From JAQVCM01 sp040403095 (GTDB lineage: Bacteria; Bacteroidota; Bacteroidia; Flavobacteriales_D; Crocinitomicaceae), in assembly GCA_040403095.1 (NCBI GenBank), contig JBBALI010000046.1:1-27859 (forward strand): a DNA stretch of 27,859 nt, given 5' to 3'. Below are positions 1-8,102 of the stretch, one piece after another; within the stretch, counting starts at the first letter, position 1, and each line of letters begins with the position of its first letter. The notes under the pieces were generated by a model. It was not told the DNA's origin and made no database searches. It saw only the letters and a list, made by a program, of their open reading frames with translations. The translations under genes and the position numbers were made by a program.

Positions 1-53
1 AAAATGCAGCTGAAAGTGGCGAATTAAAAGGGAAAGTTTTGTTTCTTAAGTGA
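1..53 (+). CDS. 3' tail of an unidentified gene (partial, cut by window edge)
   Basis: The first 50 bases read in frame 3 as NAAESGELKGKVLFLK followed by TGA at 51-53. The pattern A-x-ESG-x-x-x-GKVL is reminiscent of the last strand of medium-chain dehydrogenases of the quinone oxidoreductase type (ESGxxxGKIVL), but sixteen residues are too few to assign a family. The same stretch recurs at 3138-3190 with one base missing, so the frame there breaks and ends early. It could instead be a non-coding repeat that happens to be open. The sequence to the left of the window would settle this. Confidence 0.35.
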   Translation, partial: NAAESGELKGKVLFLK

Positions 54-54
54 A
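1..54 (+). repeat. Direct repeat, copy 1 (flanks the secreted-protein gene)
   Basis: This stretch matches 3138-3190 in the same orientation with a few substitutions and a one-base indel in an A/G run near position 27. The two copies bracket the 966-residue secreted-protein gene. The copy is cut by the left window edge, so the true length of the repeat is unknown. Confidence 0.7.
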
Positions 55-95
55 AAATTTCAGATTGTTAAACTTTCACTTTTTCACAAACACAA

Positions 96-2996
96 TTACA
101 TTTTAATTACTCTTCTCAAAATTGTATCTCCAGTGCCATAAAATTGCACAAAATACATCCCGCTTCTCAATGCCTCAAGCACAATTGTTTGATTCAATTC
201 CTGACTTAAATTTCCACTTACCACCTTTTGACCTGCTGTATTTAAAATCTCATATCGTTGATAGGATTTATCATAGAGCTTCAAATGAATCTCATTTTGG
301 AAGGGATTTGGATAAAGCAAAATAGAAGAATTTTGGTCGATTGCTATTGGATCAATTTCCTTGAACAATGAATTATTTGAAATCCAGTTTTGATTGGCAA
401 TTTTCAAAAAAGATATAAATTCTGAATTTGGATGCAGGCTGGTTACTTTAAATTCACTATCGTCTTTAAAATTTGCGCCAGTAAAGATTAAGTAATCATC
501 TGAAACGTCCATATTAAAATAGTCATTTGAAACATGGTAATCCTGATTGAGTGTTTTATATGAAACTTCATGAGAATTGACGTTGAATTTGACTATTAAT
601 ACACTGTCATAATAAGAGTAGTGCTCTGAAACAGGACAAATCATGTATATAAATTCACCCGATCTTTTGGTTTGTAGAACACTCATTTTTCGATTTCCTG
701 AAACAAAAAGTTTATTACACTTTTGAAGTTTTGTGTCAAATTCAAAAAGGTAAGTTTTTAGATATTTCTTTTCATTTTCTATTGGATTCACAAAAGTGAA
801 ATCGTCAATCGAGACACTTTCTGAAACTCTACCTATTCCAAAAATAGAATGATTATTTCCATTTTCTAAAAAACTAAGATTATCATATTCAGTTTGCGTT
901 ATTGGCAAATTAAATTGTACTTCCCCTTTTTCATCCAATTTCTGAATTGTGTGTTTATTTACTCCACTTAAGAATTGAATGATTCCACCATCAATAAATT
1001 TAATCCCAGTAGATTTCGAATTGTATTCTGTTTCAAGACCTGGTGTATTTTTTACCCAAATCAAATTGAACTCTTTGTCAAATTTTGCTATTTTATTTTC
1101 GTATTCTTTATTTGAAATCAACTGTGTATTTTCAATTGTCAAAGCTTCATCACGGTTCCAAAATGAAATGTAAATTTGATCCTCCTCATCCAAAGCAAGC
1201 TGATGCAACTCTAAGTAATTATTGGTATTACTTAATGAAATTAGTTTCTTGAATTCTTTTACTTCTCCATTTTCAGCATCAAATTTCATGGCATAAACTG
1301 CTTGGAAAGGCGTCGTTACTTTGAAATTATCATAGTTTATGCTGTCAAAAAAAGTCCCAACCATAAGTAAATCCCCATTGCTTAGTACCTTCAGTCTTCG
1401 ATCCAAGTAATACGGGTTGTGACCGCCAATCTGCTTCAACCACTTTAAATTTCCATTTGCATCAAATTTAACTACCGTCTCAAGGCCATTTTCGAAATCA
1501 TAATTTAGCGTATCGTGGGTTAAAAATGTATTAGTATAATTATTGCTTCTGTAAAATGTCGAATAGCTATTTCCTACGTTATCAAAAACCAACTCATCGC
1601 TTTTCAATTGGTCCTCGATTTGAAAATTGGAATACGAATTCAGCGCAATTTCCCTATACCAAGTCATGCTGCTCGAATCTTTAAAAGTGGGTTGAGGTGC
1701 ATCTAAATCATCGAGTTTTCTTCTTTTAAGATAAAGTTTTGTTTCGATCAATTCTGTCCAATAGGCATAGTTTTCAAAGCAGTAAACCTTTTGAACGGCC
1801 TTGCCATTCTCAATTTTAAAAAGTGATTGGAAATTATTATTTTGAATTTTATATAAATAATAGCCAACATCATTTCCATTGGTGAGTAAATGATATAACG
1901 CTGTGTCTGTTTTAAAATAAAACCTACTTACATCAATTCCGTTTACATCTTTCAAATATGGAAACGAACTTCCTGCACCCTTGTTTAGATCATTTAATAC
2001 ATCAAGAGAATCTTCATTATTCAGATAAGCAAATTCAAAACCATATTCAGGAGAAGTGAGTAAAAACTTATTTCCACCAAACGGAAACGTGTTATAATAA
2101 CTGTAAAAAGTTTCACGCTTTATTTTTGACACGTAAAAAACGGAATCTAATTGATTGGTATTCAAATCCAGCTTTAAGGTGAGATTGTTGAGGATTACAT
2201 TCGAACCTTCTAAAAAAACGTTATTAATATTAACATCTGATAATAACAAATTACTGCTTTCAAGATTCATGTCAAATTTATAGAAACCGTTCCCTTTCTT
2301 AAAAAAATGGAGCTCTTGAGCAGTCTCATCAGGAAAGAAATATGTTGAATTAGCATGTGATTCAATTACTTGTGGAGCAAGATTAAGCCCTATTGCGTAA
2401 AAATTACTGTTATTTGCTGAAACTTCACTGAAAAACAAGCGATCTACCTTATTTCCAATAAAATTTATAGCATTAACCGATTCAAAAATTGTCTGCATTT
2501 CATTCGTTTCACCCTGAAAATATTTTAGGTAATATTTGTTGTTGTCAAAAGTGATGTAAAAATATTTGTTGTCAAAAATGAGTGCAGGAACAGCATCATA
2601 GGTGCCGTTTTCGATAAAAAATTTTTCAGAAAACTGATGAATGCCTAATTTACTAACATAGTTCACTACATGGTAATTATACTCAAATTGACCATTTTGA
2701 TTTTTATACGTATTTTGATAATAAACCCCTTTTTCAGTATGAATTAAACCTTTGGCTGCGGGAACTTGATAGTCGATATAATTGTCAAGGTATCGCACTT
2801 CACCAGATGAGGGAACAACTCGAACAAGTTTTTTGCCATTTTCTTGACTAAAAGTCATCAAAATCGTATCCTCGTATGCTTTTAGTGTGCAATTTGAACC
2901 ATAATTTGAAATCGAATCAAAAACAGCAAGCGTTTCCGTTTGAGAAAATGAAAGAATCACAAAAAATTGAAAGAGAATTGCAAAAGTTATTTTCAT
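96..2996 (-). CDS. Large secreted protein with T9SS type A sorting domain
   Basis: This 966-residue protein begins with a signal peptide (MKITFAILFQFFVILSFSQ, probable cleavage after SQ). It ends with a type IX secretion C-terminal domain at roughly residues 888-966, including LLYPNPFQNEIHL, a GQKVVSG turn and a GMYFVQF...RRVIKM end. Type A domains of this kind direct transfer across the outer membrane by the T9SS and are then removed while the protein is anchored or released. The body is rich in Tyr, Asn and Phe. It contains blade-like units such as NGNLKWLKQIGG followed by LSNGDLLMVGTF (about 518-555) and FDKEFNLIWVKNTPG (about 640), which suggests beta-propeller folding. No catalytic motif is visible, so the function is unknown. 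A -7 promoter box lies 15 bp upstream. The gene stands alone and is bracketed by direct repeats. Confidence 0.9.
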   Translation of the reverse strand: MKITFAILFQFFVILSFSQTETLAVFDSISNYGSNCTLKAYEDTILMTFSQENGKKLVRVVPSSGEVRYLDNYIDYQVPAAKGLIHTEKGVYYQNTYKNQNGQFEYNYHVVNYVSKLGIHQFSEKFFIENGTYDAVPALIFDNKYFYITFDNNKYYLKYFQGETNEMQTIFESVNAINFIGNKVDRLFFSEVSANNSNFYAIGLNLAPQVIESHANSTYFFPDETAQELHFFKKGNGFYKFDMNLESSNLLLSDVNINNVFLEGSNVILNNLTLKLDLNTNQLDSVFYVSKIKRETFYSYYNTFPFGGNKFLLTSPEYGFEFAYLNNEDSLDVLNDLNKGAGSSFPYLKDVNGIDVSRFYFKTDTALYHLLTNGNDVGYYLYKIQNNNFQSLFKIENGKAVQKVYCFENYAYWTELIETKLYLKRRKLDDLDAPQPTFKDSSSMTWYREIALNSYSNFQIEDQLKSDELVFDNVGNSYSTFYRSNNYTNTFLTHDTLNYDFENGLETVVKFDANGNLKWLKQIGGHNPYYLDRRLKVLSNGDLLMVGTFFDSINYDNFKVTTPFQAVYAMKFDAENGEVKEFKKLISLSNTNNYLELHQLALDEEDQIYISFWNRDEALTIENTQLISNKEYENKIAKFDKEFNLIWVKNTPGLETEYNSKSTGIKFIDGGIIQFLSGVNKHTIQKLDEKGEVQFNLPITQTEYDNLSFLENGNNHSIFGIGRVSESVSIDDFTFVNPIENEKKYLKTYLFEFDTKLQKCNKLFVSGNRKMSVLQTKRSGEFIYMICPVSEHYSYYDSVLIVKFNVNSHEVSYKTLNQDYHVSNDYFNMDVSDDYLIFTGANFKDDSEFKVTSLHPNSEFISFLKIANQNWISNNSLFKEIDPIAIDQNSSILLYPNPFQNEIHLKLYDKSYQRYEILNTAGQKVVSGNLSQELNQTIVLEALRSGMYFVQFYGTGDTILRRVIKM

Positions 2997-3010
2997 GGAT
3001 AGATTTTAAG

Positions 3011-3018
3011 CAAATGTA
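3011..3018 (-). promoter_or_regulatory. -7 promoter box for the T9SS-sorted protein
   Basis: On the minus strand this reads TACATTTG, an exact match to the Bacteroidota -7 consensus TAnnTTTG. It ends 14 bp before the ATG at 2996, so the leader would be about ten bases. No clear TTG -33 element is visible at the usual distance. Confidence 0.45.
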
Positions 3019-3137
3019 AAAAAAGTTTTCTAAAACTAAAAATTAGATCTTAATTCATCGCCAGCTCAAACAAGATTTGGAGTGTATTAGAATGATTGAC
3101 GTCGCCTCGGAAATGGTTCTTTAATTAATCAAGCGAC

Positions 3138-3190
3138 AAAATGCAGCTGAAAGCGGCGAATTGAAGGGAAAGTTTTGTTTCTAAAGTGAA
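3138..3190 (+). repeat. Direct repeat, copy 2 (frameshifted relative of the 1-53 gene tail)
   Basis: This copy begins AAAATGCAGCTGAAAGCGGC and tracks copy 1 as far as the TCTxAAGTGAAA end. One A is missing from the A/G run, so the frame that reads NAAESGELKGKVLFLK in copy 1 becomes NAAESGELKGKFCF and stops. Upstream of it the same frame is interrupted at TAA 3122-3124. It is best read as a dead duplicate of the gene end at the left edge. Confidence 0.65.
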
Positions 3191-3302
3191 ATTGGATTAG
3201 ACTAGGTTCACATTTCATCTAATAATCCAACACCGACGAAGTCAGCCACGAAGTGAATCCAATTATCTAACAATCTAAACATCCAAAAATCCTCCAAAAA
3301 CA

Positions 3303-3333
3303 TTGACCAAATAATTTATATTGCCTAAATTCG
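3303..3333 (+). promoter_or_regulatory. Promoter for aconitase
   Basis: TTG at 3303-3305 and TAAATTCG at 3326-3333 are separated by 20 bp. This fits the Bacteroidota pattern TTG-N17-23-TAnnTTTG, with one mismatch in the -7 box. Transcription would begin near 3338 and give a leader of about 35 bases that is A/T-rich and has no Shine-Dalgarno sequence. Confidence 0.5.
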
Positions 3334-3372
3334 CACACGACAAAATAAAGATACAATTTAACACATATTTCT

Positions 3373-5646
3373 ATGGTTTTTGATTTAGACATGATTAAGA
3401 AAGTGTATGCTAAATTTCCGGAGCGCATTCAGGCGGCACGTGAAATTACGGGCAAACCGTTGACACTTTCAGAAAAAATCCTTTACGCTCACTTGTGGGA
3501 CGGAAATGCAACTACAGCATTTGAAAGAGGAAAATCTTACGTGGATTTTGCACCAGACCGTGTAGCGATGCAAGATGCAACGGCGCAAATGGCGTTGTTA
3601 CAGTTTATGCAAGCAGGTAGAAAAAAAGTGGCTGTTCCATCTACGGTGCATGCAGATCACTTGATTCAAGCGAAATTAGGCGCAAGCAAAGATTTACAAG
3701 AATCGCTAAATCAAAACAACGAAGTATTTAACTTTTTGTCATCCATTTCAAACAAATATGGTATCGGTTTCTGGAAACCAGGAGCTGGAATCATTCACCA
3801 AGTAGTATTAGAAAACTACGCATTCCCAGGTGGAATGATGATTGGAACAGATTCTCACACAGTGAACGCTGGTGGATTGGGAATGGTTGCAGTTGGAGTT
3901 GGTGGTGCTGACGCGGTAGACGTGATGGCTGGAATGGCTTGGGAATTGAAATTCCCTAAATTAATCGGAATCAAATTGACTGGAAAACTGAGTGGTTGGA
4001 CTTCTGCGAAAGACGTTATTTTACGTGTTGCTGATATCTTGACTGTAAAAGGTGGAACTGGTGCAATTGTAGAATATTTTGGAGACGGTGCGATTTCACT
4101 TTCTTGTACAGGAAAAGGAACCATTTGTAACATGGGTGCTGAAATTGGAGCAACGACTTCAACTTTCGGTTACGATGATTCAATGCGTAGATATTTGGCT
4201 GCAACTGGTCGTCAGGAAGTAGTTGACGCAGCAGATGCGATTGCTGAGCACTTGACTGGAGATGCTGAAGTTTATGCAAATCCAGAATTGTATTTTGACC
4301 AAGTGATTGAAATCAATTTGTCAGAATTGGAACCATACATCAACGGACCTTTCACGCCAGACAGAGGAACACCAGTTTCTAAAATGCGTGCGGAAGCAGA
4401 AGCAAATGGATGGCCATTGAAAGTTGAATGGGGATTGATCGGTTCTTGTACAAACTCTTCTTACGAAGACATGGCACGCGCTGCATCCATCGTTGAACAA
4501 GCGGTTGCACACGGAATTTCTCCAAAAGCAGAATTTGGAATCAATCCAGGTTCTGAGCAAGTACGTTACACAATCGACCGCGATGGAATCATTGCAACAT
4601 TCGAAAAAATGGGTACGAAAGTGTTTACAAATGCTTGTGGACCATGTATCGGACAATGGGACCGTGAAGGTGCTGAAAAACAAGAAAAAAATACCATCGT
4701 TCACTCTTTCAACCGTAATTTCTCGAAAAGAGCGGATGGAAATCCAAATACGCACGCGTTTGTAACTTCACCAGAAATGGTTGCAGCATTGGCAATTGCA
4801 GGTGATTTAGGATTTAATCCATTGACAGATACGTTGACAAACGACAAAGGAGAACAAGTAAAATTGAATCCTCCAAAAGGAGACGAATTGCCAACCAAAG
4901 GATTTGATGTTGAAGATCCAGGATATCAAGCGCCAGCAGAAGACGGAAGTGGTGTAACAATCGCTGTAAGTCCAGATTCTTCTCGTTTGCAATTGTTAGA
5001 AAACTTCCCACTTTGGGACGGAAAAAATATTTTGGGTGCGAAATTATTGATCAAAGCCAAAGGAAAATGTACGACTGACCATATTTCTATGGCTGGTCCA
5101 TGGTTGAAATACAGAGGTCACTTGGACAATATTTCAAACAATATGTTGATTGGTGCTGAAAATGCATTCAACGGAAAAGCAAATTGTGTTGTAAATCAAT
5201 TGACAGGTGCAGAAGGAGAAGTTCCTGCGGTACAAAGAGCGTACAAAGCGGCTGGAGTTCCATCTATCGTTGTGGGAGATCACAACTATGGTGAAGGTTC
5301 ATCTCGTGAGCACGCAGCGATGGAACCACGTCATTTAGGTGTTCGTGCTATCATTGTGAAATCATTTGCTCGTATCCACGAAACAAACTTGAAAAAACAA
5401 GGAATGTTAGGATTGACGTTTGACAATGAATCAGATTACGATAAAATCCAAGAAGCAGATACTTACAACTTCACAGATTTGGAATCTTTTTCTCCAGACA
5501 AGCAATTGACTTTGGAAATCGTTCATGCAGATGGTTCGAAAGAAAACATCGCATTGAATCATACTTACAACCAACAACAAATTGAGTGGTTCAAAGCAGG
5601 TTCAGCGTTGAATTTGATTAAATTAGAGAGTCAAAAAAATAGCTAA
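3373..5646 (+). CDS. acn: Aconitate hydratase, mitochondrial type
   Basis: This 757-residue cytosolic enzyme converts citrate to isocitrate through cis-aconitate in the TCA cycle. The [4Fe-4S] ligands are visible as Cys359 (GSCTNSS) and Cys422/Cys425 (ACGPCIGQW). They sit one residue from the positions of the mature mammalian mitochondrial enzyme (358, 421, 424). The swivel-domain motif GEGSSREHAAMEPRHLG has Ser643 and Arg645, equivalent to the catalytic Ser642 and Arg644. The DSHT motif (DSHTVNAGGLG) lies near residues 159-169. Length and motif order match the mitochondrial-type aconitases common in Bacteroidota rather than AcnB. The gene has its own promoter and a strong terminator, so it appears monocistronic. 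The symbol varies between annotations (acn, acnA). Confidence 0.96.
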   Translation: MVFDLDMIKKVYAKFPERIQAAREITGKPLTLSEKILYAHLWDGNATTAFERGKSYVDFAPDRVAMQDATAQMALLQFMQAGRKKVAVPSTVHADHLIQAKLGASKDLQESLNQNNEVFNFLSSISNKYGIGFWKPGAGIIHQVVLENYAFPGGMMIGTDSHTVNAGGLGMVAVGVGGADAVDVMAGMAWELKFPKLIGIKLTGKLSGWTSAKDVILRVADILTVKGGTGAIVEYFGDGAISLSCTGKGTICNMGAEIGATTSTFGYDDSMRRYLAATGRQEVVDAADAIAEHLTGDAEVYANPELYFDQVIEINLSELEPYINGPFTPDRGTPVSKMRAEAEANGWPLKVEWGLIGSCTNSSYEDMARAASIVEQAVAHGISPKAEFGINPGSEQVRYTIDRDGIIATFEKMGTKVFTNACGPCIGQWDREGAEKQEKNTIVHSFNRNFSKRADGNPNTHAFVTSPEMVAALAIAGDLGFNPLTDTLTNDKGEQVKLNPPKGDELPTKGFDVEDPGYQAPAEDGSGVTIAVSPDSSRLQLLENFPLWDGKNILGAKLLIKAKGKCTTDHISMAGPWLKYRGHLDNISNNMLIGAENAFNGKANCVVNQLTGAEGEVPAVQRAYKAAGVPSIVVGDHNYGEGSSREHAAMEPRHLGVRAIIVKSFARIHETNLKKQGMLGLTFDNESDYDKIQEADTYNFTDLESFSPDKQLTLEIVHADGSKENIALNHTYNQQQIEWFKAGSALNLIKLESQKNS

Positions 5647-5667
5647 TCAGCGATTTAAATAATTATA

Positions 5668-5699
5668 AAGCCTCTTTTCTATAGAAAAGGGGCTTTTTT
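5668..5699 (+). terminator. Rho-independent terminator after aconitase
   Basis: A 12-bp stem (AAGCCTCTTTTC / GAAAAGGGGCTT, one G-T wobble) closes a TATA loop and is followed by six T residues. It lies 22 bp after the aconitase stop codon. Confidence 0.85.
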
Positions 5700-5700
5700 C

Positions 5701-5729
5701 TTGTGCAATCAAAAAAAATGTTAAATTTA
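5701..5729 (+). promoter_or_regulatory. Promoter for the outer-membrane barrel gene
   Basis: TTG at 5701-5703 and TAAATTTA at 5722-5729 are 18 bp apart, close to the Bacteroidota TTG/TAnnTTTG pattern. The leader of about 55 bases contains a small GCCT...AGGC hairpin and a T-rich run just before the ATG. Confidence 0.5.
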
Positions 5730-5787
5730 CGGCCTGAAGGGAGGCTAAACAACTTAATTCCCGCCATTTTTTAACTAATTTTTTTTT

Positions 5788-6414
5788 ATGAAAAACATTA
5801 AAATTACGATTGTTGCATTTGCAGCTTTATTTATCGGAACATCTTCTGTTCAAGCGCAAGCTGTAGAAGAAGGTAACATTGTTATTGATGCTTACTATGG
5901 TTTCCCAAACTTGTATACAGCTGTTTTCAAAACAACTTATGCAAACTCAGGAACTGCTGCAGACATCAAAATTGGAGGAATCGGACCATTGGGTGCGAGA
6001 GTTGAGTATTTGCTAACTGATAAAATTGGTTTAGGGTTGGATTTAGGTTACAACAATTCTAAGGTTGATTATACAGACATCGGTGGGTATGACAATAACG
6101 GAAATGCGATCAGTTATGATTACAACTTCAAAACTCAAAAAATTGGAGCAATGGTTTTTATGAATTACCACTTCTTAGACAATGACAAAGTTGACTTTTT
6201 TGGAACATTTGGTGTTGGTTACGGTAACAGAAGTTATAAATTCACATCAACTGATCCAGATTACGTAGAAGCAACAATTAAATCTTTGATTCCAGTTGCA
6301 AGTAGAATTGGTGTTGGATTACGTTACTTCTTTACTGATAATTTAGGTGCAAACTTAGGTTTAGGTTTCGGACAAGGTGGTTTAGTTAATATTGGAATTT
6401 CTGCGAAATTCTAA
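5788..6414 (+). CDS. Outer-membrane beta-barrel protein
   Basis: The 208-residue protein starts with a signal peptide (MKNIKITIVAFAALFIGTSS, cleavage near VQAQA). It continues as alternating amphipathic strands rich in Gly and aromatic residues (LGARVEYLLTDKIGLGLDLG, FFGTFGVGYG, GVGLRYFFTDNLGANLGLGFG). It ends in Phe, the usual signal for outer-membrane insertion by the BAM complex. The pattern and length fit an eight-stranded OmpA/OmpW-like barrel without a peptidoglycan-binding domain. Such proteins are usually structural or of unknown function. It has its own promoter and a strong terminator. Confidence 0.85.
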   Translation: MKNIKITIVAFAALFIGTSSVQAQAVEEGNIVIDAYYGFPNLYTAVFKTTYANSGTAADIKIGGIGPLGARVEYLLTDKIGLGLDLGYNNSKVDYTDIGGYDNNGNAISYDYNFKTQKIGAMVFMNYHFLDNDKVDFFGTFGVGYGNRSYKFTSTDPDYVEATIKSLIPVASRIGVGLRYFFTDNLGANLGLGFGQGGLVNIGISAKF

Positions 6415-6428
6415 TAACTACAAATATT

Positions 6429-6467
6429 AAAAAAAGAAAGCCCGGTTCAAACGAATCGGGCTTTTTT
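6429..6467. terminator. Bidirectional terminator between convergent genes
   Basis: A 12-bp stem (AAAGCCCGGTTC / GAATCGGGCTTT, one wobble) with a four-base loop is flanked by an A-run on the left and a T-run on the right. It can stop transcription of the barrel gene on the plus strand and of the T9SS-sorted gene ending at 6490 on the minus strand. Confidence 0.85.
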
Positions 6468-6489
6468 AATGCACTTATTTTTGAATAAT

Positions 6490-8040
6490 TTAATTCATCA
6501 AAATCAATTTACCTGAAGCTATTCTATTTTTGGCATCCTTCATCTGGTAAAAATAGATGCCTGCTTTCTGGTTAGACAAATCAATGTCTATTGTAAATCC
6601 ATGAAATTCTTGGTGGTGAACTTTTTGTCCCAAAGCATCAAAAACACTTAATTCAATGTCATTTATTTCAGCTTGCTCAACATGAAAAATTCCTGTTGAT
6701 ACATTTGGATAAATCTTGATTAACGAAGCCAAAGATTGTTCGTCAACACTTCCTAAGAAACTCACACAATCTAACACTGATTCCAAAGTTTGAGTTGAAA
6801 TCATCGCAGGATTCGAAAAAGTATTCAAACCTGTTGATGTAAAAAAGAGTTTATCGTTTCCAACAATTGTATTTGTAATCACATTACTTGCATTGTCGTC
6901 TGACAAACAATAAGCATATTGATTTTGTAAATTTTGATCCATTTTAATAATTCCCACATGCTTTTGAACCAATACTTTTAAACCGTAGATTGGTCCGTTC
7001 CCAATGGCAAAAACACCTTTGTTTTTGGTTTCAACTACAGCCAAACCAATCATTAAAGGACTTTTATAGGCTATAGTCGCATTTAGCTCTTTATTTGCTT
7101 TAAAAATTCGTGAGCCAAAATCAGCGGGATTCATAAAAATAAACGAACTATCAGTTTGCATCTCAAATTTCATTTTTTCAGGAAACTGGCAATCTTGTCC
7201 AAAGAAAATTGTTTCGTTCGCATTTTCTCCGTTAAAATCAGTTTTAATTACAGCCATTGAATAATTGTCAAAATCGAGTGTCAACAATGCTGCACCATGA
7301 TTGGTCATTTCTAAACCATACGTTTTGGTATTGGCAAATTTCTTAGTCCATTCATGATCTCCAGCATCTGTGAAATGATGTAAAGTACCAAATTTAATTG
7401 CTGTTGTACTATCGTTGTAACCCGAAATGTACAAACCATTCGTTGCAGTAGATTGAATCGAATTTACATAAACAGTAGAATCACCTGCTACATCTAAAGT
7501 GTGAGTCCAATCTACATTTCCGTTTGAAGAAAATTTGGCAACAAAAATACTATCACCGTAATTGATATTTCCTGCAACAGCATATCCGCCGTCATTGGTT
7601 TCTGTAACGGCACTTATTTCATAATGTGAATTGTTTGCTATCCCCAAAGATTTAGACCAAAGCGTATCTCCTAAATTGTTTAATTTCAAAATATATCCTT
7701 CATATTGCAAATTGTCGTTGTTGATTGCTTTTCCCACGGCAACATAATCATTGTCATTTGTTTCAATTAACTGATTAAAACTTACATCGTTTGAAAGTGG
7801 ACTTTGAAAATCTAAAAATTTATTCCAGATATAGTTTCCCAATGAATCTACTTTACAGATAAATCCAGCGTTAAAATAAGAAATCCCAGCCAACAACAAA
7901 CCACCGTCATTGGTTGCCAAAACTGCATTGGCCTCTATATCACCCGCAGTTTTATAAAAAACTTTGGTGTAAAGCGAATCCTGCGACCAAGAATTTAAAG
8001 CAATAAATGTCAAAAATGATAAGAGTAAGTTTTTTTTCAT
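6490..8040 (-). CDS. Secreted propeller-like protein with T9SS type A sorting domain
   Basis: The preferred start is the ATG at 8040, which gives 516 residues and places the signal peptide (MKKNLLLSFLTFIALNSWSQ) at the N-terminus. An in-frame ATG 39 bp further upstream adds a non-signal-like stretch. The body repeats a blade-like unit of the form TNDGGxxxAG ... KxDSLGNxxWxK (for example ATNDGGLLLAGIS, DNDYVAVGKA, TNDGGYAVAGN), typical of beta-propeller lipid- or surface-exposed Bacteroidota proteins of unknown function. The last ~75 residues form a T9SS type A domain (IKIYPNVSTGIFHVEQ, DALGQKVHH, KAGIYFYQM, ASGKLILMN). It lies 62 bp downstream of mutS2 on the same strand and ends at the bidirectional terminator. 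Confidence 0.88.
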   Translation of the reverse strand: MKKNLLLSFLTFIALNSWSQDSLYTKVFYKTAGDIEANAVLATNDGGLLLAGISYFNAGFICKVDSLGNYIWNKFLDFQSPLSNDVSFNQLIETNDNDYVAVGKAINNDNLQYEGYILKLNNLGDTLWSKSLGIANNSHYEISAVTETNDGGYAVAGNINYGDSIFVAKFSSNGNVDWTHTLDVAGDSTVYVNSIQSTATNGLYISGYNDSTTAIKFGTLHHFTDAGDHEWTKKFANTKTYGLEMTNHGAALLTLDFDNYSMAVIKTDFNGENANETIFFGQDCQFPEKMKFEMQTDSSFIFMNPADFGSRIFKANKELNATIAYKSPLMIGLAVVETKNKGVFAIGNGPIYGLKVLVQKHVGIIKMDQNLQNQYAYCLSDDNASNVITNTIVGNDKLFFTSTGLNTFSNPAMISTQTLESVLDCVSFLGSVDEQSLASLIKIYPNVSTGIFHVEQAEINDIELSVFDALGQKVHHQEFHGFTIDIDLSNQKAGIYFYQMKDAKNRIASGKLILMN

Positions 8041-8102
8041 AGTATTAGATTTTAAGTTTAACAATAACGTATTCAACAATTAATCCGTTTGAATTTAACA
8101 AT

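Larger units (their letters stand above)
2997..3372. other. Intergenic region with repeat copy and TCTAA-word stretch
   Basis: No credible gene is seen in these 376 bp. They hold the minus-strand promoter box at 3011, the second direct-repeat copy at 3138-3190, a stretch at about 3214-3296 built of repeated short words (ATCTAATAATCC, ATCTAACAATC, AAACATCC), and the plus-strand aconitase promoter at 3303-3333. The word-rich stretch resembles the kind of degenerate extragenic repeat that also appears at 10254-10404. Confidence 0.6.

Noticed and set aside
4321..4755. 144-codon open frame antisense to aconitase
   Set aside because: Composition is skewed toward Cys, Phe and Arg and the true gene on the other strand is certain.
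8041..8079. Upstream ATG for the second T9SS-sorted protein
   Set aside because: It would bury the signal peptide behind 13 extra residues. The inner ATG at 8040 starts a standard signal peptide.
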